Numbered from the stretch's first letter, positions 17,531 to 27,110 are shown. The stretch: DNA of 64,000 nt from Escherichia coli DSM 30083 = JCM 1649 = ATCC 11775 (GCF_003697165.2 NZ_CP033092.2:2108001-2172000); one strand, 5' to 3'. The notes: generated from the sequence alone by a model not told the origin. Numbers and translations are program-made.

Positions 17531-18418
17531 GTGCTTATCTTATTAGGTTACCTGGTTGTTCTCGGTACAGTTTTCGGCGGTTATTTGATGACCGGTGGAA
17601 GCCTTGGAGCACTCTATCAACCCGCTGAACTGGTGATTATTGCCGGTGCAGGGATTGGGTCGTTTATCGTCGGCAATAATGGCAAAGCGATTAAAGGCAC
17701 GCTGAAGGCGCTGCCGTTGCTGTTTCGTCGCTCCAAATACACCAAAGCAATGTATATGGATCTGCTGGCTCTGCTTTATCGGTTGATGGCGAAATCGCGG
17801 CAGATGGGGATGTTTTCGCTGGAACGCGATATTGAAAATCCCCGTGAGAGCGAGATCTTCGCCAGCTACCCACGCATCCTTGCGGATAGCGTCATGCTTG
17901 AATTTATCGTCGATTATCTGCGCCTGATTATCAGCGGTCACATGAACACCTTCGAAATCGAAGCTCTGATGGATGAAGAGATTGAGACGCACGAAAGCGA
18001 GGCAGAAGTCCCGGCGAACAGTCTGGCGCTGGTCGGGGACTCACTTCCGGCGTTTGGTATTGTTGCGGCTGTAATGGGGGTCGTTCACGCGTTAGGTTCA
18101 GCCGATCGTCCTGCCGCCGAGCTGGGGGCGCTTATCGCTCATGCGATGGTGGGGACTTTCCTCGGTATTTTATTGGCTTACGGATTTATTTCCCCATTAG
18201 CGAGTGTTTTACGTCAGAAAAGCGCCGAAACCAGCAAAATGATGCAGTGCGTCAAAGTCACTCTGCTTTCTAATCTGAACGGTTACGCACCGCCTATCGC
18301 CGTTGAGTTTGGTCGCAAAACGCTCTATTCCAGCGAACGTCCGTCGTTTATTGAGCTGGAAGAGCATGTGCGTGCGGTGAAAAATCCGCAACAACAGACG
18401 ACAACCGAGGAAGCATGA
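17531..18418 (+). CDS. motA: MotA, flagellar stator proton channel subunit
   Basis: A 295-residue inner-membrane protein that with MotB forms the stator. Four hydrophobic segments (about 2-22, 32-52, 170-190, 200-222) flank a large cytoplasmic loop with the charged residues that contact FliG (RLMAKSRQMGMFSLERD, R90 and E98 region). The start is GTG 17531. It overlaps motB by four bases. Confidence 0.98.
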   Translation: MLILLGYLVVLGTVFGGYLMTGGSLGALYQPAELVIIAGAGIGSFIVGNNGKAIKGTLKALPLLFRRSKYTKAMYMDLLALLYRLMAKSRQMGMFSLERDIENPRESEIFASYPRILADSVMLEFIVDYLRLIISGHMNTFEIEALMDEEIETHESEAEVPANSLALVGDSLPAFGIVAAVMGVVHALGSADRPAAELGALIAHAMVGTFLGILLAYGFISPLASVLRQKSAETSKMMQCVKVTLLSNLNGYAPPIAVEFGRKTLYSSERPSFIELEEHVRAVKNPQQQTTTEEA

Positions 18419-19341
18419 AGAATCAAGCGCATCCGATTATTGTCGTCAAACGACGCAAAGCCAAAAGCCACGGAGCAGCACATGGATCGTGGAAGATTGC
18501 TTATGCCGACTTTATGACCGCAATGATGGCCTTTTTTCTGGTGATGTGGCTGATCTCTATCTCCAGTCCAAAAGAGCTGATTCAGATTGCGGAGTACTTC
18601 CGGACTCCGCTGGCGACAGCGGTTACGGGTGGCGATCGCATTTCTAATAGTGAAAGCCCAATTCCCGGCGGTGGTGATGATTACACCCAAAGCCAGGGGG
18701 AAGTGAATAAGCAGCCGAACATCGAAGAGCTGAAAAAACGCATGGAGCAAAGTCGATTGCGGAAATTGCGTGGCGATCTCGACCAGTTGATTGAGTCCGA
18801 TCCGAAACTGCGGGCGTTACGTCCACATCTCAAAATCGATCTGGTCCAGGAAGGTCTACGTATTCAGATCATCGATAGCCAGAATCGCCCGATGTTTAGA
18901 ACTGGCAGTGCCGACGTCGAACCCTATATGCGCGACATTCTGCGCGCCATCGCGCCCGTACTGAACGGTATTCCCAACCGAATTAGCCTCTCGGGTCATA
19001 CCGATGATTTTCCCTACGCCAGCGGTGAGAAAGGTTACAGCAACTGGGAGCTTTCTGCCGATCGTGCCAATGCATCCCGCCGCGAACTGATGGTTGGTGG
19101 GTTGAATGGCGGCAAAGTGTTACGTGTCGTCGGCATGGCGGCAACGATGCGCTTAAGCGATCGCGGACCTGATGATGCCGTCAACCGTCGCATCAGCCTG
19201 CTGGTACTGAACAAACACGCCGAACAGGCCATTTTGCATGAAAACGCCGAAAGCCAGAATGAGCCAGTAAGCGCCCTGGAAAAACCTGAGGTTGCACCAC
19301 AGGTCAGTGTTCCCACAATGCCATCAGCCGAACCGAGGTGA
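18415..19341 (+). CDS. motB: MotB, flagellar stator peptidoglycan-anchored subunit
   Basis: A 308-residue stator subunit with one transmembrane helix (about 28-49) carrying the proton-binding D32 in YADFM. A C-terminal OmpA-like peptidoglycan-binding domain (about 145-270) includes the segments ISLSGHTDDFPY and LSADRANASRREL. ATG overlaps the motA stop (ATGA). cheA begins four bases after its stop. Confidence 0.98.
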   Translation: MKNQAHPIIVVKRRKAKSHGAAHGSWKIAYADFMTAMMAFFLVMWLISISSPKELIQIAEYFRTPLATAVTGGDRISNSESPIPGGGDDYTQSQGEVNKQPNIEELKKRMEQSRLRKLRGDLDQLIESDPKLRALRPHLKIDLVQEGLRIQIIDSQNRPMFRTGSADVEPYMRDILRAIAPVLNGIPNRISLSGHTDDFPYASGEKGYSNWELSADRANASRRELMVGGLNGGKVLRVVGMAATMRLSDRGPDDAVNRRISLLVLNKHAEQAILHENAESQNEPVSALEKPEVAPQVSVPTMPSAEPR

Positions 19342-19345
19342 CAGC

Positions 19346-21310
19346 GTGAGCATGGATATAAGCGATTTTTATCAGACATTTTTTGATGAAGCGGACGAAC
19401 TGTTGGCTGATATGGAGCAGCATCTGCTGGTTTTGCAGCCGGAAGCGCCAGATGCCGAACAGTTGAATGCCATCTTTCGGGCTGCCCACTCGATCAAAGG
19501 AGGGGCAGGAACCTTTGGCTTCAGCGTTTTGCAGGAAACCACGCATCTGATGGAAAACCTGCTCGATGAAGCCAGACGAGGTGAGATGCAACTCAACACC
19601 GACATTATCAATCTGTTTTTGGAAACGAAGGACATCATGCAAGAACAGCTCGACGCTTATAAACAGTCGCAAGAGCCGGATGCCGCCAGCTTCAATTATA
19701 TCTGCCAGGCCTTACGTCAACTGGCATTAGAAGCGAAAGGCGAAACGCCATCCGCAGTGACCCGATTAAGTGTGGTTGCCAAAAGTGAACCGCAAGATGA
19801 GCAGAGTCGTAGTCAGTCACCGCGACGAATTATCCTTTCGCGCCTGAAGGCCGGCGAAGTCGACCTGCTGGAAGAAGAGTTGGGGCATCTGACAACGTTA
19901 ACTGACGTGGTGAAAGGGGCGGATTCTCTCTCGGCAATATTACCGGACGACATCGCCGAAGATGACATCACTGCGGTACTCTGTTTTGTGATTGAAGCCG
20001 ATCAGATTACCTTTGAAACAGTAGACGTCTCGCCAAAAATATCCACCCCACCAATGCTTAAACTGGCAGCCGAACAAGCGCCAATCGGTCGCGTGGAGCG
20101 GGAAAAAACGACGCGCAGCAGTGAATCCACCAGCATCCGTGTAGCGGTAGAAAAGGTTGATCAATTAATTAACCTCGTCGGTGAGCTGGTCATCACCCAG
20201 TCCATGCTTGCCCAGCGTTCCAGCGAACTGGACCCGGTTAATCATGGTGATTTGATTACCAGCATGGGGCAGTTACAACGTAACGCCCGTGATTTGCAGG
20301 AATCAGTGATGTCGATTCGCATGATGCCGATGGAATATGTCTTTAGTCGTTATCCCCGGCTGGTGCGTGATCTGGCGGGAAAACTCGGCAAGCAGGTAGA
20401 ACTGACGCTGGTGGGCAGTTCTACTGAACTCGACAAGAGCCTGATTGAACGCATTATCGACCCGCTGACCCACCTGGTACGCAATAGCCTCGATCACGGT
20501 ATTGAACTGCCAGAAAAACGGCTCGCTGCAGGTAAAAACAGCGTCGGAAATTTAATTCTGTCTGCCGAACATCAGGGCGGCAACATTTGCATTGAAGTGA
20601 CCGACGATGGGGCGGGGCTAAACCGTGAACGAATTCTGGCAAAAGCGGCCTCGCAAGGTCTGACCGTCAGCGAAAACATGAGCGACGACGAAGTTGCGAT
20701 GCTGATATTTGCCCCTGGCTTCTCCACGGCGGAGCAGGTCACCGACGTCTCCGGGCGTGGCGTCGGCATGGACGTCGTTAAACGTAATATCCAGGAGATG
20801 GGCGGTCATGTCGAGATCCAGTCGATGCAGGGTACTGGCACGACGATCCGCATTTTACTGCCGCTGACGCTGGCCATCCTCGACGGCATGTCCGTACGCG
20901 TTGCGGATGAAGTTTTCATTCTGCCGCTGAATGCTGTTATGGAATCACTGCAACCCCGTGAAGCCGATCTCCATCCACTGGCCGGCGGCGAGCGGGTGCT
21001 GGAAGTGCGGGGTGAATATCTGCCTATCGTCGAACTGTGGAAAGTGTTCAACGTCGCGGGCGCGAAAACCGAAGCTACCCAGGGAATTGTGGTGATCTTA
21101 CAAAGTGGCGGTCGCCGCTACGCCTTGCTGGTGGATCAATTAATTGGTCAACACCAAGTTGTGGTTAAAAACCTTGAAAGTAACTATCGCAAAGTCCCCG
21201 GCATTTCTGCTGCGACCATTCTTGGCGACGGCAGCGTGGCACTGATTGTTGATGTCTCCGCCTTGCAGGCGATAAACCGCGAACAACGTATGGCGAACAC
21301 CGCCGCCTGA
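19346..21310 (+). CDS. cheA: CheA, chemotaxis histidine kinase
   Basis: A 654-residue kinase coupled to MCPs by CheW; it phosphorylates CheY and CheB. Domains: P1 Hpt (1-130) with H48 in AAHSIKGG; P2 (about 160-227) binding CheY/CheB; P3 dimerisation (about 260-350); P4 ATPase (about 350-510; N box NSLDHGIE, G boxes DDGAGL and GRGVGMDVV); P5 CheW-like (about 510-654). GTG 19346 is the long-form start. An internal ATG at 19637 (Met98) is the known start of the short form CheA-S lacking H48. Confidence 0.98.
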   Translation: MSMDISDFYQTFFDEADELLADMEQHLLVLQPEAPDAEQLNAIFRAAHSIKGGAGTFGFSVLQETTHLMENLLDEARRGEMQLNTDIINLFLETKDIMQEQLDAYKQSQEPDAASFNYICQALRQLALEAKGETPSAVTRLSVVAKSEPQDEQSRSQSPRRIILSRLKAGEVDLLEEELGHLTTLTDVVKGADSLSAILPDDIAEDDITAVLCFVIEADQITFETVDVSPKISTPPMLKLAAEQAPIGRVEREKTTRSSESTSIRVAVEKVDQLINLVGELVITQSMLAQRSSELDPVNHGDLITSMGQLQRNARDLQESVMSIRMMPMEYVFSRYPRLVRDLAGKLGKQVELTLVGSSTELDKSLIERIIDPLTHLVRNSLDHGIELPEKRLAAGKNSVGNLILSAEHQGGNICIEVTDDGAGLNRERILAKAASQGLTVSENMSDDEVAMLIFAPGFSTAEQVTDVSGRGVGMDVVKRNIQEMGGHVEIQSMQGTGTTIRILLPLTLAILDGMSVRVADEVFILPLNAVMESLQPREADLHPLAGGERVLEVRGEYLPIVELWKVFNVAGAKTEATQGIVVILQSGGRRYALLVDQLIGQHQVVVKNLESNYRKVPGISAATILGDGSVALIVDVSALQAINREQRMANTAA

Positions 21311-21330
21311 ATGAGTAAAAAGGTAACAAT

Positions 21331-21834
21331 ATGACCGGTATGACGAATGTAACAAAGCTGGCCAGCGAGCCGTCAGGCCAGGAATTTCTGGTATTTACCC
21401 TTGGTGATGAAGAGTACGGTATTGATATTCTGAAAGTGCAGGAGATCCGTGGCTACGATCAGGTGACACGGATTGCGAACACGCCAGCGTTTATCAAAGG
21501 CGTCACGAATCTGCGCGGCGTTATTGTGCCGATTGTTGACTTACGAATTAAGTTCAGCCAGGTGGATGTGGACTATAACGACAACACGGTAGTTATCGTC
21601 CTGAATCTCGGACAGCGGGTGGTCGGCATCGTGGTTGACGGCGTCTCAGACGTGCTTTCATTGACGGCGGAGCAAATTCGTCCGGCACCGGAATTTGCCG
21701 TGACGCTTTCAACCGAATATCTCACAGGACTGGGCGCACTGGGCGACCGCATGTTGATTCTGGTGAACATCGAAAAACTGCTGAACAGCGAAGAGATGGC
21801 GCTGTTAGATAGCGCGGCGTCAGAAGTGGCGTAA
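21331..21834 (+). CDS. cheW: CheW, chemotaxis coupling protein
   Basis: A 167-residue adaptor that links CheA to chemoreceptors in hexagonal arrays. The whole protein is one CheW domain ([22 protein letters not shown], then [13 protein letters not shown]). Last gene of the motAB-cheAW operon, followed by a strong terminator. Confidence 0.98.
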
Positions 21835-21862
21835 TTCTCCCGATTTCCTCAATTGAAATGAA

Positions 21863-21890
21863 CCCGATGATCTGCGCATCGGGTTTTTTA
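21863..21890 (+). terminator. Terminator after cheW
   Basis: Stem CCCGATG/CATCGGG with a short loop and a six-T run, separating motAB-cheAW from the tar operon. Confidence 0.9.
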
Positions 21891-21920
21891 TTTCAATTTC
21901 GCGGCGGGTGGCATCAGCAA

Positions 21921-21947
21921 TAAAGTTTCCCCCCTCCTTGCCGATAA
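21921..21947 (+). promoter_or_regulatory. Sigma-28 promoter of tar-cheRBYZ
   Basis: TAAA (21921-21924), a 15-base spacer and GCCGATAA (21940-21947) match the FliA consensus exactly. Located 32 bases before the tar start codon. Confidence 0.93.
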
Positions 21948-21978
21948 CGAGATCAACTTGTTTTCAGGAAGGTGCCTT

Positions 21979-23640
21979 ATGATTAACCGTATCCGCGTAG
22001 TCACGCTGTTGGTAATGGTGCTGGGGGTATTCGCACTGTTACAGCTTATTTCCGGCAGTCTGTTTTTTTCTTCCCTTCACCATAGCCAGAAGAGCTTTGT
22101 GGTTTCCAATCAATTACGGGAACAGCAGGGCGAGCTGACGTCAACATGGGATTTAATGCTACAAACGCGCATTAACCTGAGTCGTTCAGCGGTGCGGATG
22201 ATGATGGATTCATCCAATCAGCAAAGTAATGCCAAAGTTGAGTTGCTCGATAGTGCCAGGAAAACATTGGCCCAGGCCGCGACTCATTATAAAAAATTCA
22301 AAAGCATGGCACCGTTACCTGAAATGGTCGCTACCAGTCGTAATATTGATGAAAAATATAAAAACTATCACACAGCGTTAACTGAACTGATTGATTATCT
22401 TGATTATGGCAATACTGGAGCTTATTTCGCTCAGCCAACCCAGGGAATGCAAAATGCAATGGGCGAAGCGTTTGCTCAGTACGCCCTCAGCAGTGAAAAA
22501 CTGTATCGCGATATCGTCACTGACAACGCAGATGATTACCGATTTGCCCAGTGGCAACTGGCGGTTATCGCGCTGGTGGTGGTATTGATTCTGCTGGTGG
22601 CGTGGTACGGCATTCGCCGTATGTTGCTTACACCGCTGGCAAAAATTATTGCGCATATTCGCGAAATTGCCGGTGGTAACCTGGCGAATACCCTGACCAT
22701 TGACGGGCGCAGTGAAATGGGCGACCTGGCGCAGAGCGTTTCACATATGCAACGCTCTTTGACTGACACCGTCACTCATGTGCGCGAAGGTTCAGATGCC
22801 ATCTATGCCGGTACCCGTGAAATTGCGGCGGGCAACACCGATCTTTCCTCCCGTACTGAACAGCAGGCATCCGCGCTGGAAGAAACTGCCGCCAGCATGG
22901 AGCAGCTCACCGCGACAGTGAAGCAAAACGCCGATAACGCCCGCCAGGCCTCGCAACTGGCGCAAAGTGCCTCCGACACCGCCCAGCACGGCGGCAAAGT
23001 GGTGGATGGCGTAGTGAAAACGATGCATGAGATCGCCGATAGTTCGAAGAAAATTGCCGACATTATCAGCGTTATCGATGGTATTGCCTTCCAGACTAAT
23101 ATCCTCGCGCTGAATGCCGCTGTTGAAGCCGCGCGAGCGGGTGAACAGGGCCGTGGTTTTGCCGTGGTGGCGGGTGAAGTGCGTAATCTTGCCAGTCGCA
23201 GTGCACAGGCGGCAAAAGAGATCAAAGTCCTCATTGAAGACTCCGTCTCGCGCGTTGATACCGGTTCGGTGCTGGTCGAAAGCGCTGGGGAAACAATGAA
23301 CAATATCGTCAATGCTGTCACTCGCGTGACTGACATTATGGGCGAGATTGCATCAGCATCGGATGAACAGAGCCGTGGCATCGATCAAGTCGCATTGGCG
23401 GTTTCGGAAATGGATCGCGTCACGCAACAGAACGCATCGCTGGTGCAGGAATCAGCTGCCGCCGCAGCTGCGCTGGAAGAACAGGCGAGTCGTTTAACGC
23501 AAGCGGTTTCCGCGTTCCGTCTGGCAGCCAGCCCACTCACCAATAAACCGCAAACACCATCCCGTCCTGCCAGTGAGCAACCACCGGCACAGCCACGACT
23601 GCGAATTGCTGAACAAGATCCAAACTGGGAAACATTTTGA
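21979..23640 (+). CDS. tar: Tar, aspartate/maltose methyl-accepting chemotaxis protein
   Basis: A 553-residue inner-membrane chemoreceptor. Order: TM1 (about 7-30), periplasmic four-helix ligand domain with the aspartate-binding R64, R69 and R73, TM2 (about 189-212), HAMP (about 213-266) and a cytoplasmic signalling hairpin with the invariant tip FQTNILALNAAVEAARAGEQ. Methylation-helix segments and the C-terminal NWETF tether for CheR/CheB are present. The start is ATG 21979 after AGGAAGG. In this genome it is the only intact receptor of the operon, because tap is deleted. Confidence 0.98.
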   Translation: MINRIRVVTLLVMVLGVFALLQLISGSLFFSSLHHSQKSFVVSNQLREQQGELTSTWDLMLQTRINLSRSAVRMMMDSSNQQSNAKVELLDSARKTLAQAATHYKKFKSMAPLPEMVATSRNIDEKYKNYHTALTELIDYLDYGNTGAYFAQPTQGMQNAMGEAFAQYALSSEKLYRDIVTDNADDYRFAQWQLAVIALVVVLILLVAWYGIRRMLLTPLAKIIAHIREIAGGNLANTLTIDGRSEMGDLAQSVSHMQRSLTDTVTHVREGSDAIYAGTREIAAGNTDLSSRTEQQASALEETAASMEQLTATVKQNADNARQASQLAQSASDTAQHGGKVVDGVVKTMHEIADSSKKIADIISVIDGIAFQTNILALNAAVEAARAGEQGRGFAVVAGEVRNLASRSAQAAKEIKVLIEDSVSRVDTGSVLVESAGETMNNIVNAVTRVTDIMGEIASASDEQSRGIDQVALAVSEMDRVTQQNASLVQESAAAAAALEEQASRLTQAVSAFRLAASPLTNKPQTPSRPASEQPPAQPRLRIAEQDPNWETF

Positions 23641-23685
23641 CGAGTATTTACTAAAGCGGTCATTGCCGCCTGATGGGGAGCGTTG

Positions 23686-23912
23686 ATGTTTAATCGTATT
23701 CGAATTTCGACCACGCTGTTTTTAATTTTGATTCTCTGCGGGATCTTGCAGATTGGCAGTAACGGCATGTCTTTTGGGCATTTCGCGACGATTTGCAACG
23801 ACTGAATCAGGCCGACCATCTTTCGTCGCGTGTGGCGGTATTTACCCTTGAAGAACATGAAGTAGCACGACATGAGTCGGCGCAGTTACAAATTGCGCCA
23901 GTGGTATCCTGA
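23686..23912 (+). pseudogene. tap: tap remnant, dipeptide chemoreceptor with large internal deletion and frameshift
   Basis: The first 42 codons begin with ATG 23686 and read as Tap (MFNRIRISTTLF, TM1, then RDDLQRLNQ). They join directly to the last 33 or so codons (ADHLSSRVAVF to LQIAPVVS, TGA at 23910-23912). With one base restored in the T-run at 23772-23775 the frame is open for 75 codons. As written, it stops at 23803 after 39 codons. Against the 533-residue K-12 Tap (recalled) about 458 codons are missing, including the ligand, HAMP and signalling domains. Certainly non-functional as a receptor. Loss of Tap has been reported in uropathogenic E. coli. Confidence 0.93.
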
Positions 23913-23930
23913 AGTGATTGAGAAGGCGCT

Positions 23931-24791
23931 ATGACTTCATCTCTGCCCTGTGGGCAAACGTCTTTATTGTTACAGATGACCGAGCGCCTGGCGCTTTCCG
24001 ACGCGCATTTTCGGCGGATAAGTCAATTGATCTATCAACGAGCCGGGATCGTTCTGGCTGACCATAAACGCGACATGGTTTACAACCGACTGGTTCGTCG
24101 TTTGCGTGCGCTGGGACTGGCGGATTTCGGTCATTACCTGAACTTGCTGGAATCTAATCAGCACAGCGGTGAGTGGCAGGCGTTTATCAATTCGCTGACC
24201 ACGAATCTGACGGCATTTTTCCGTGAGGCACACCATTTTCCTCTGCTCGCGGATCACGCACGTCGCCGTTCTGGCGAGTATCGCGTATGGAGCGCGGCGG
24301 CTTCAACCGGCGAAGAGCCGTACAGCATAGCGATGACGCTGGCTGATACATTGGGCACCGCGCCCGGACGCTGGAAAGTGTTTGCCAGCGATATCGACAC
24401 CGAAGTGCTGGAAAAAGCCAGAAGCGGTATTTATCGCCATGAAGAGTTGAAAAACCTGACGCCGCAGCAACTGCAACGGTATTTCATGCGAGGGACGGGA
24501 CCGCATGAAGGGCTGGTACGCGTGCGTCAGGAGCTGGCGAACTATGTTGATTTTGCCCCGCTGAATTTACTGGCGAAACAGTACACCGTGCCGGGGCCGT
24601 TTGATGCGATCTTCTGTCGTAACGTCATGATCTACTTCGATCAAACTACCCAGCAGAAGATTTTGCGCCGCTTTGTTCCGCTCCTTAAACCCGACGGATT
24701 GCTGTTTGCGGGTCACTCTGAAAACTTTAGCCACCTTGAGCGCCGCTTCACGCTGCGTGGTCAGACGGTGTATGCGCTAAGTAAGGATTAA
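23931..24791 (+). CDS. cheR: CheR, chemoreceptor glutamate methyltransferase
   Basis: A 286-residue SAM-dependent enzyme that methylates glutamates in MCP cytoplasmic helices during adaptation. An N-terminal helical domain binds receptor; the C-terminal Rossmann methyltransferase domain shows WSAAASTGEEPYS as the SAM-binding segment, then FASDIDTEVLEKA and FCRNVMIYF. It follows the tap remnant by 18 bases. Its own start and length are unaffected by the deletion, and cheB begins two bases after its stop. Confidence 0.98.
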   Translation: MTSSLPCGQTSLLLQMTERLALSDAHFRRISQLIYQRAGIVLADHKRDMVYNRLVRRLRALGLADFGHYLNLLESNQHSGEWQAFINSLTTNLTAFFREAHHFPLLADHARRRSGEYRVWSAAASTGEEPYSIAMTLADTLGTAPGRWKVFASDIDTEVLEKARSGIYRHEELKNLTPQQLQRYFMRGTGPHEGLVRVRQELANYVDFAPLNLLAKQYTVPGPFDAIFCRNVMIYFDQTTQQKILRRFVPLLKPDGLLFAGHSENFSHLERRFTLRGQTVYALSKD

Positions 24792-24793
24792 CG

Positions 24794-25843
24794 ATGAGCA
24801 AAATCAGGGTGTTATCTGTCGATGATTCGGCACTGATGCGCCAGATCATGACAGAAATCATCAACAGCCATAGCGACATGGAAATGGTGGCGACCGCCCC
24901 TGATCCGCTGGTTGCGCGTGATTTGATTAAGAAATTCAATCCCGATGTATTGACGCTGGATGTTGAAATGCCGCGGATGGACGGACTGGATTTCCTCGAA
25001 AAATTAATGCGTTTGCGTCCAATGCCCGTTGTGATGGTTTCTTCCCTGACCGGCAAAGGGTCAGAAGTTACGCTGCGCGCGCTGGAGCTGGGGGCGATAG
25101 ATTTTGTCACCAAACCGCAACTGGGTATTCGCGAAGGAATGCTGGCATATAGCGAAATGATTGCTGAAAAGGTGCGTACGGCAGCAAAGGCGAGCCTTGC
25201 AGCACATAAGCCATTGTCGGTACCGACAACGCTGAAGGCGGGGCCGTTGTTGAGTTCTGAAAAACTGATTGCGATTGGTGCTTCAACGGGTGGAACTGAG
25301 GCAATTCGTCACGTACTGCAACCGTTGCCGCTTTCCAGTCCGGCACTGTTAATTACCCAGCATATGCCGCCCGGTTTCACCCGCTCTTTTGCCGACAGAC
25401 TTAATAAGCTTTGCCAGATCGGGGTTAAAGAAGCCGAAGACGGAGAGCGCGTCTTGCCGGGACATGCCTATATCGCGCCGGGCGATCGGCATATGGAGCT
25501 GGCGCGTAGTGGCGCAAATTATCAAATCAAAATTCACGATGGCCCTGCGGTTAATCGCCATCGGCCATCGGTAGATGTGTTGTTCCATTCTGTGGCCAAA
25601 CAGGCGGGGCGTAATGCGGTTGGGGTAATCCTAACCGGTATGGGCAACGACGGCGCGGCGGGAATGTTGGCGATGCGTCAGGCGGGGGCATGGACCCTTG
25701 CGCAAAACGAAGCAAGTTGCGTGGTGTTCGGCATGCCGCGCGAGGCCATCAATATGGGTGGTGTCTGCGAAGTGGTCGATCTTAGCCAGGTAAGTCAGCA
25801 AATGCTGGCAAAAATTAGTGCCGGACAGGCGATACGTATTTAA
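24794..25843 (+). CDS. cheB: CheB, receptor methylesterase and deamidase
   Basis: A 349-residue response-regulator enzyme activated by CheA. The receiver domain (1-120) has D56 in LTLDVEMPRMDG. The methylesterase domain (about 152-349) has the catalytic triad S164 (GASTGG), H190 (ITQHMP) and D286 (GMGNDG). It demethylates and deamidates MCP glutamyl/glutaminyl sites. In operon between cheR and cheY. Confidence 0.98.
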   Translation: MSKIRVLSVDDSALMRQIMTEIINSHSDMEMVATAPDPLVARDLIKKFNPDVLTLDVEMPRMDGLDFLEKLMRLRPMPVVMVSSLTGKGSEVTLRALELGAIDFVTKPQLGIREGMLAYSEMIAEKVRTAAKASLAAHKPLSVPTTLKAGPLLSSEKLIAIGASTGGTEAIRHVLQPLPLSSPALLITQHMPPGFTRSFADRLNKLCQIGVKEAEDGERVLPGHAYIAPGDRHMELARSGANYQIKIHDGPAVNRHRPSVDVLFHSVAKQAGRNAVGVILTGMGNDGAAGMLAMRQAGAWTLAQNEASCVVFGMPREAINMGGVCEVVDLSQVSQQMLAKISAGQAIRI

Positions 25844-25857
25844 ATCAGGAGTGTGAA

Positions 25858-26247
25858 ATGGCGGATAAAGAACTTAAATTTTTGGTTGTGGATGACTTTT
25901 CCACCATGCGACGCATAGTGCGTAACCTGCTGAAAGAGCTGGGATTCAATAATGTTGAGGAAGCGGAAGATGGCCTCGATGCTCTCAATAAGTTGCAGGC
26001 AGGCGGTTATGGATTTGTTATCTCCGACTGGAACATGCCCAATATGGATGGCCTGGAGTTGCTGAAAACGATTCGTGCGGATGGCGCGATGTCGGCATTG
26101 CCAGTGTTAATGGTGACTGCAGAAGCGAAGAAAGAGAACATCATTGCTGCGGCGCAAGCGGGGGCCAGTGGCTATGTGGTGAAACCATTTACCGCTGCGA
26201 CGCTGGAGGAAAAACTCAACAAAATCTTTGAGAAACTGGGCATGTGA
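25858..26247 (+). CDS. cheY: CheY, flagellar motor response regulator
   Basis: A 129-residue single receiver domain that, when phosphorylated, binds FliM and causes clockwise rotation. D12, D13, D57, T87, Y106 and K109 are all in place. Residue 40 is Leu where I remember Val in K-12, a conservative change away from the active site. GGAGTG precedes the ATG. Confidence 0.98.
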
Positions 26248-26257
26248 GGATGCGACT

Positions 26258-26902
26258 ATGATGCAACCATCAATCAAACCTGCTGACGAGCATTCAGCTG
26301 GCGATATCATTGCGCGCATCGGCAGCCTGACGCGTATGCTGCGCGACAGTTTGCGGGAGCTGGGGCTGGATCAGGCCATTGCCGAAGCAGCGGAAGCCAT
26401 CCCCGATGCGCGCGATCGTTTGTACTATGTTGTGCAGATGACCGCCCAGGCTGCGGAGCGGGCGCTGAACAGTGTTGAGGCGTCACAACCGCATCAGGAT
26501 CAAATGGAGAAATCAGCAAAAGCGTTAACCCAACGTTGGGATGACTGGTTTGCCGATCCGATTGACCTTGCCGACGCCCGTGAACTGGTAACAGACACGC
26601 GGCAATTTCTGGCAGATGTCCCCGCGCATACCAGCTTTACTAACGCGCAACTGCTGGAAATCATGATGGCGCAGGATTTTCAGGATCTCACCGGACAGGT
26701 CATTAAGCGGATGATGGATGTCATTCAGGAGATCGAACGTCAGTTGCTGATGGTGCTGTTGGAAAACATCCCGGAACAGGAGTCGCGTCCAAAACGTGAA
26801 AACCAGAGTTTGCTTAATGGACCTCAGGTCGATACCAGCAAAGCCGGTGTGGTAGCCAGTCAGGATCAGGTGGACGATTTGTTGGATAGTCTTGGATTTT
26901 GA
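26258..26902 (+). CDS. cheZ: CheZ, CheY-P phosphatase
   Basis: A 214-residue phosphatase with a long helical hairpin (about 35-165) containing the catalytic Q147 region ([15 protein letters not shown]). The C-terminal CheY-binding peptide reads [16 protein letters not shown] 26258 follows GAGGATGCGACT; a ten-codon upstream extension overlaps cheY and is not used. Last gene of the tar operon. Confidence 0.98.
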
Positions 26903-26910
26903 TTTGTATT

Positions 26911-26980
26911 GCCTGATGTGACGTGGCCGCGTCACATCAGATCTTCAAGGTTGGATAAGGCGTTTACGCCGTACCCGACA
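26911..26980. repeat. REP/BIME-like palindromic element after cheZ
   Basis: A ten-base perfect stem (CTGATGTGAC at 26913-26922 against GTCACATCAG at 26931-26940) is followed by a degenerate REP core GGATAAGGCGTTTACGCC (26953-26970). Together they form a small BIME-like mosaic between cheZ and flhB. Confidence 0.7.
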
Positions 26981-27110
26981 AACATGTCACCATGCCTGAT
27001 GTGCTGTGGCAAAAGCCCTAAATCCCGCCTGTTTTGCCCCTTACTCAAACCATTGAACGCTTTGCGCTCTGGCATCATTTACGCTTAATACTCTTTCCAG
27101 GATTGGCGAC

